Source of the DNA: CAMLOF01 sp041913045
GTDB taxonomy: Bacteria > Pseudomonadota > Gammaproteobacteria > Burkholderiales > Burkholderiaceae_C
DNA length: 64,000 nt
Assembly: GCA_041913045.1 (NCBI GenBank)
Contig: JAYSGB010000018.1
Span: 12,748-76,747, forward strand
Reading direction: 5' to 3'
Numbering within the stretch: the first letter of the stretch is position 1; each line of letters starts with the position of its first letter. The position numbers and the translations under genes are program-made. Under the pieces are notes generated by a model. That model searched no databases, was not told the DNA's origin, and saw only the letters and a list, made by a program, of their open reading frames with translations. Positions 59,638 to 64,000 of this stretch are shown here, one piece after another.

Positions 59638-60498
59638 ATGACTGCCCAACTTATCGACGGCAACGCCCTCTCGCGCCAACTGCGCGCCCAAGTCTCGGAA
59701 CGAGTCGCCGCCCTCAAGGCGCGCGGCGTCACCCCCGGCCTCGCCGTCGTTCTGGTGGGCGACAACCCTGCCAGCCAAGTCTACGTGCGTAACAAGGTCA
59801 AGGCGTGCGAAGACACCGGCATGCATTCGGTGCCCGAAAAGTACGACGCCTCCATGACCGAGGCCGAACTGCTGGCCCGTGTAGACGCACTCAACAACGA
59901 CCCGACGATCCACGGCATTCTGGTGCAGCTGCCCCTACCCGCACACATTGATGCACACAAGGTCATTGAGGCCATCTCTCCCGCAAAGGACGTGGACGGG
60001 TTCCACGTGGCAAGCGCGGGTGCGCTGATGGTTGGCCAACCCGGTTTCTGGCCCTGCACGCCCTACGGCTGTATGAAGATGCTGGAGTCCATCGGTTACA
60101 ACCTCAAGGGCAAGCATGCGGTGGTCATCGGCCGCAGCAACATTGTGGGCAAACCCATGGCACTGATGCTGCTGCAGCAGAACGCCACTGTCACCATTTG
60201 CCACAGTGCCACCGCCGACTTGAAGGCAATGACGCTGCAAGCCGACGTGATTGTGGCAGCCGTTGGCAAACGTAACGTGCTCACCGCCGACATGGTCAAA
60301 CCAGGCGCGGTGGTCATTGACGTTGGCATGAACCGCAATGACGAAGGCAAGCTCTGCGGCGACGTGGATTTCGACGGCGTCAAGGATGTCGCTGGCTGGA
60401 TCACCCCCGTTCCGGGCGGTGTCGGCCCCATGACCATCACCATGCTGATGGTCAACACGCTCGAATCCGCCGAGCGCGGGCTGCCCCAGGCAGCCTGA
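59638..60498 (+). CDS. folD: Methylenetetrahydrofolate dehydrogenase / methenyl-THF cyclohydrolase
   Basis: 286 residues, cytosolic one-carbon enzyme interconverting 5,10-methylene- and 10-formyl-THF with NADP. The YxxxK motif is at 49-53 in QVYVRNK, with GILVQLPLPAHID, the NADP-binding GRSNIVGKPMALML, and the C-terminal PVPGGVGPMTITML. The ATG is 18 bases behind the regulator stop with no clear Shine-Dalgarno. Confidence 0.97.
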   Translation: MTAQLIDGNALSRQLRAQVSERVAALKARGVTPGLAVVLVGDNPASQVYVRNKVKACEDTGMHSVPEKYDASMTEAELLARVDALNNDPTIHGILVQLPLPAHIDAHKVIEAISPAKDVDGFHVASAGALMVGQPGFWPCTPYGCMKMLESIGYNLKGKHAVVIGRSNIVGKPMALMLLQQNATVTICHSATADLKAMTLQADVIVAAVGKRNVLTADMVKPGAVVIDVGMNRNDEGKLCGDVDFDGVKDVAGWITPVPGGVGPMTITMLMVNTLESAERGLPQAA

Positions 60499-60505
60499 TT
60501 TCACC

Positions 60506-63500
60506 TCAGGCCCACCCCGCGCCAAAACGGCGCGGGAGTTTCTCCAGCTCAGCCATGGGCAGCGGCTTGCTGAACAGGTAGCCCTGCGCCACCTGGCATC
60601 CATTCGCCTCCAGAAACGCGGCTTGCTCCAGCGTCTCCACGCCCTCGGCCACCACCTGCTGCTTCAGACAGCGCGCAATCGAAAGAATGGCTCGCACCAG
60701 TTCCGCACGGTAATGGTCAGTGGTGACACTGTGAATGAATGACCGGTCGATCTTCAAGGTATCAATAGGGAAACGGGTCAGGTAACTCAGCGCCGAGTAG
60801 CCTGTCCCGAAATCATCTATGGCGATCGATACGCCCATCGCCCGAAGTGCCTCCAGAATTTCCCGGGCACGGCCATCTTCATCCAGCAACAGACTCTCAG
60901 TGATTTCAAGCTCTATCCACTGAGGATTGCATCCGGAGCCCTCAAGCGCCTCAGACACCGTCGCAACCAGCCCACGGACCTGGAACTGCCTGCCAGAGAG
61001 GTTTATCGCGACCTTATGCAACGGCTTGCCCTCGCCGTTCCAACGGGCGGCTGCACGGCAAGCCTGCCACAACACCCAGCGGCCAATGTCAACAATGAGC
61101 CCAGAGTCCTCGGCTATCGGTATGAACTGTGCAGGCGACACCATCCCCAGGCTTGGATGCTGCCAACGCAGCAACGCCTCGGAGCCAGTCATCTCACCGC
61201 TCACCAGTTCGACCTTGGGTTGGAACTGCAGGCTCAGTTCGCCGCGCTCCACCGCACGCCGCAACTCCGACTCCATGAACAAGCGATCCTTGGCGCTGGC
61301 CGTCAGATCGCGAGAATAGAAACGGAAGCCGCTGCGCCCGGATCGCTTTGCGAAGTACATGGCAGAGTCAGCGAACTTCACCAAATCCTCGGGTTCGCTG
61401 CTGTCTGCCGGGTAAACCGCTATACCTACGCTGCAAGACACAAACACCTCCTTGCCGCTCAACAGGAAACGCTCCTGAAAACGCGCGAGCATCTTGCTGG
61501 CCACACGGCCCAGGTCCTCGGCCTCCCTGATGTCGGGCAACAGTACCGCGAACTCATCCCCCCCCAGCCTGGCCACCGTATCGTAGGACCTCACGCAGTC
61601 TGTCAGGCGAGACGCCGCCTCCCTCAACAGTTCATCACCCACGGCATGCCCCATGGTGTCGTTGACGGTCTTGAAGTGGTCCATGTCGATCATCATCACG
61701 CCTGCCCTCTGCCCATGCCAGGAGGCGTCCGTGATCATTTGCCGCAGGCGGTCATGGAACAGCGCGCGATTGGGTAAGCCGGTCAATGCGTCGTAGAAAG
61801 CCATCTGGTGGATCTTCTGACGTGACGCGTGAAGCTCCGTGATGTCTCGCCCAACGGCCAGAACACTCTCGACGGTTTTTCCAGTCTCATCAAACTCCGG
61901 CGTCAAACTGATCAGACTGCATACCTCCTTGCCATCCTTGCTGCTCCAGCGCAGTTCAAATTCCGCTTGACGACCGCTCCCAAAAACTTGGGCAAGCATC
62001 TCCTCGTATCGCGTCGCGTTGTCTCCTCCGGGGTACTCCCGTGGCGTTTTATCCATCAGCATTCCGGCACCACCTTCTGCAAGCGCCGCAAACGCCGGGT
62101 TCACGTACTTGCGTCGGAAGTCGGGGCCATATCGAGAGACCGTATCACTGGAGTGCTCCACCAATGTACGAAACTCTTGCTCTCGACGCGCCAGCTCGTT
62201 CTCCATGCGCTTGCGGTCGGTGATGTCAAGCATCGTCCCCACCAGGCCAGTCACATTGCCACTGCTATCCTGCAATACGGCCTTGCAGTAAATCACCTCT
62301 TTGATTTCACCATCTGCACTGAACGCCTGGGAGTCGTGGATCTGCACGGTATCGCTCGCGTACAACTCCTCGTCACGCGCGTTGGATGTACGTGCAAGTT
62401 CAGGTGGATCAAGGTCAAACACGGTTCTACCGATGAGATCGTTTCGGTTCACGCCGTGAAACGACTCGTAAGCAGTGTTGACACCTCTGTAGCGACCCGC
62501 CCGGTCTTTGTAAAACACCGGCACGGGAATGGCATCAAGCAGCGAAGTCAGGAATGCTTCGCGGTCAGCCAACGTTCGCTGAACATTCTGACGTTGAGTC
62601 ACGTCCATCACCACCCCGTGCCAGACCAGCACGCCATCCAATTCCTCCTCACACATGGCGCGACACTCCACCCAGCACAACTCGCGGCCAGGAACCTGCA
62701 GCCGGAACTCCAACTGAAATGCCTTTCTGGTCTTCAGGCAGATCAGCAGCTCATCCATGTACCGCTGGATGTCGTCAGGGTGAATCCTGTTCAGCAGCAA
62801 TCCGGCGTCATCTCGCACATCTTCCGGGCTCAACCCATACAAATCAATAATGCCCTTGCTGGCGAATGGGAAGGTCCATTTACCCTGACGCGGTGTTCGC
62901 AGGGTGAATGCAAAACCAGGCATCCCCTCGAAGTACCGTCCCATTTTGCGCTCAACATGCTTGAGTGCCGTGACATCCCTGGCAACACAGAAAACAGACA
63001 CCACCGATCCACCGGCATCCAACTCCGGAATGAGTTGGGAGTCGTAGTTGATGCATCGTCCCGCTACAGGAAACTCGATAGGGAAATGCTCGACCTGACC
63101 AGTGATGAAAACCTGACGTATGGCGTCCTCGTAGTCCTGGCCCTGGGCTCCGGCCTGCAGAGCTTCGTTGTCGTGCGGTGCGCCGCCCAGCAAATCGGCG
63201 CGAGAACGCCCAAACAATCGACATACAGCCGGGTTAACGTACGTCCGGCGACACTGCCTGTCATACCGAAAGATCAAATCGGTGCTGCTTTCGGCAACGG
63301 TGCGGAACTCCCTCTCGCGGACAACAAGCTCTTCTTCAACACGCTTGCGGGCAGTGATGTCCAACGCTATGCCATGCCAAAGCAGGCTGCCGTCCTTTTG
63401 CAGGGCAGGTGCCGCACGCGTTTCAATCCAGAACTCTCCACGCAGCGGGTGATAAGCCCGATATTCCATAGTAACCGGTGTGAGCAACTCAGCCGATGCG

Positions 63501-63775
63501 TCAAACGCGGACTGGAGCTTTATCCTGTCCTGTGGATGGTAAAGTTCGCGCAATGGACGTATGTCATGGCGCACAATTTCATGAGAAATTCCGAACTTTT
63601 CTTCAAACCCCGGGCTGACAAATGGCAAGCTGTAGAGCCCTGACCGATCTCGCCGAATGATGTACGCAAAGCCAGGGAGATGCGCTGCGAAATCCGCAAG
63701 ACGATACTCCTCCCTCTCCAGAGCCCCGTCGTGATGCTGGTGCACACCTGCACAGTCGATTACCTTCACCATCAT
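60506..63775 (-). CDS. Five-PAS GGDEF-EAL cyclic-di-GMP enzyme
   Basis: 1089 residues, no membrane segment. Five PAS/PAC units at about 20-150, 155-280, 285-400, 400-525 and 525-650. The GGDEF domain has RLGGDEFAVLLPD with an RSYD inhibitory site five residues before it, so diguanylate cyclase activity and product inhibition look possible. The EAL domain has GSEALLRWQHP, NLSGRQFQ, LEITESLLL, AIDDFGTGYSALSYL and AEGVET, all key metal and catalytic positions retained. Probably a bifunctional sensor setting c-di-GMP. Starts with two ATG codons (63775, 63772); no good ribosome binding site. Convergent with folD, 7-bp gap. Confidence 0.94.
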   Translation of the reverse strand: MMVKVIDCAGVHQHHDGALEREEYRLADFAAHLPGFAYIIRRDRSGLYSLPFVSPGFEEKFGISHEIVRHDIRPLRELYHPQDRIKLQSAFDASAELLTPVTMEYRAYHPLRGEFWIETRAAPALQKDGSLLWHGIALDITARKRVEEELVVREREFRTVAESSTDLIFRYDRQCRRTYVNPAVCRLFGRSRADLLGGAPHDNEALQAGAQGQDYEDAIRQVFITGQVEHFPIEFPVAGRCINYDSQLIPELDAGGSVVSVFCVARDVTALKHVERKMGRYFEGMPGFAFTLRTPRQGKWTFPFASKGIIDLYGLSPEDVRDDAGLLLNRIHPDDIQRYMDELLICLKTRKAFQLEFRLQVPGRELCWVECRAMCEEELDGVLVWHGVVMDVTQRQNVQRTLADREAFLTSLLDAIPVPVFYKDRAGRYRGVNTAYESFHGVNRNDLIGRTVFDLDPPELARTSNARDEELYASDTVQIHDSQAFSADGEIKEVIYCKAVLQDSSGNVTGLVGTMLDITDRKRMENELARREQEFRTLVEHSSDTVSRYGPDFRRKYVNPAFAALAEGGAGMLMDKTPREYPGGDNATRYEEMLAQVFGSGRQAEFELRWSSKDGKEVCSLISLTPEFDETGKTVESVLAVGRDITELHASRQKIHQMAFYDALTGLPNRALFHDRLRQMITDASWHGQRAGVMMIDMDHFKTVNDTMGHAVGDELLREAASRLTDCVRSYDTVARLGGDEFAVLLPDIREAEDLGRVASKMLARFQERFLLSGKEVFVSCSVGIAVYPADSSEPEDLVKFADSAMYFAKRSGRSGFRFYSRDLTASAKDRLFMESELRRAVERGELSLQFQPKVELVSGEMTGSEALLRWQHPSLGMVSPAQFIPIAEDSGLIVDIGRWVLWQACRAAARWNGEGKPLHKVAINLSGRQFQVRGLVATVSEALEGSGCNPQWIELEITESLLLDEDGRAREILEALRAMGVSIAIDDFGTGYSALSYLTRFPIDTLKIDRSFIHSVTTDHYRAELVRAILSIARCLKQQVVAEGVETLEQAAFLEANGCQVAQGYLFSKPLPMAELEKLPRRFGAGWA

Positions 63776-64000
63776 GCCGTGTGATCTTTAGACGTCCGAA
63801 TTGATGACAACGCCAGAACACCTGATGTGGTGTTCGAAGCAATTCGACATTCTTGAGGCGTCTGAGCGGTCACACGTCGATTGAACTCAAAAATGAATAC
63901 AAAAGGCTGCAATTGATCAAGCTATGCCACCCATACATCAAACTAGGCGGAGTCAAGTCCCAAGTGCAACACCGATTTATTGAATTGAGGAATTGGGTTG
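63776..64000. other. Right-edge region without a recognised gene
   Basis: 225 bases, more AT-rich than the coding sequence. No open frame I would call a gene. It contains a perfect 7-bp hairpin GAACACC-TGATGT-GGTGTTC (63816-63835), 41 bp upstream of the GGDEF-EAL start, that could be an operator or part of the mRNA leader. Confidence 0.5.

Noticed and set aside
1..64000. CRISPR arrays, transposons, prophage, tRNA or rRNA genes
   Set aside because: Looked for on both strands by reading for repeated spacers, terminal repeats, transposase or integrase motifs and conserved RNA sequences; none was recognised, though short tRNAs cannot be excluded without a covariance search.

Overview
The window looks like a chromosomal segment of a GC-rich betaproteobacterium, most probably a member of the Burkholderiales and within it a Comamonadaceae-type genome. 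That placement is inference from gene content: a ppsA/ppsR divergent pair, 6S RNA directly behind zapA, a pyruvate dehydrogenase operon whose E3 carries its own lipoyl domain, a late cobalamin operon with bluB, and many DUF-type genes familiar from that order. I see no tRNA, rRNA, insertion sequence, prophage or CRISPR. Coding density is very high, and most gene junctions inside operons are 4-base ATGA or GTGA overlaps.

Left part (1-13.3 kb). The N-terminal two thirds of PEP synthase (ppsA, leaving the window at base 1) diverges from its regulatory kinase/phosphorylase ppsR. A lytic transglycosylase and a small membrane protein follow. Then comes what I consider the most interesting locus. 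It is a four-ORF minus-strand operon: a 27-codon leader ORF, a transporter-type sensor kinase (SLC5-STAC-HisKA-HATPase), a receiver-only response regulator, and a membrane protein in which a degenerate kinase core is fused to a DnaQ-type 3'-5' exonuclease. It meets, stop codon on stop codon, a CBS-DUF294 nucleotidyltransferase-like gene. Upstream of it lies a DUF4212/SSS acetate-type symporter pair. Related symporter, DUF294 and exonuclease genes co-occur in other proteobacteria, where the CrbS/R and CbrA/B systems control acetate and carbon use, but the job of the nuclease and the nucleotidyltransferase is unknown.

Cobalamin part (13.3-27.3 kb). Fourteen minus-strand genes run from btuB to cobT behind one cobalamin riboswitch. 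They encode corrinoid uptake (BtuB, BtuF, BtuC, BtuD and a second BtuF-like protein without signal peptide), a,c-diamide synthase, adenosylation (CobO), amidation (CobQ), aminopropanol arm (CobC, CbiB), lower-ligand synthesis (BluB), and nucleotide-loop steps (CobU, CobT). CobS, the final synthase, is absent from the operon.

Middle part (27.3-43.5 kb). Divergent from the riboswitch are a zapB-like gene, zapA, 6S RNA and a TauE-type permease. Then come an RraA-family protein, a SWIB-domain protein with a histone-H1-like tail, an MFS transporter, a D-2-hydroxyacid dehydrogenase and a FimV-like protein. A CoA-catabolic cluster follows: a PaaH-type dehydrogenase, a crotonase-family isomerase, a Crp/Fnr regulator, an APH-type kinase and an ACAD11-like acyl-CoA dehydrogenase. 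The kinase/ACAD pair suggests 4-hydroxyacyl-CoA breakdown by phosphorylation and elimination, and the kinase starts with an 11-C tract that could be phase variable. An orphan PilB/GspE-type ATPase and two small membrane proteins close this part.

Right part (43.5-64 kb). This holds a yejABEF-type oligopeptide ABC transporter, fabI, the aceE-aceF-lpdA pyruvate dehydrogenase operon, a FixL/FixJ-type two-component pair, folD, and a five-PAS GGDEF-EAL protein. The last 225 bases hold no gene that I can support.
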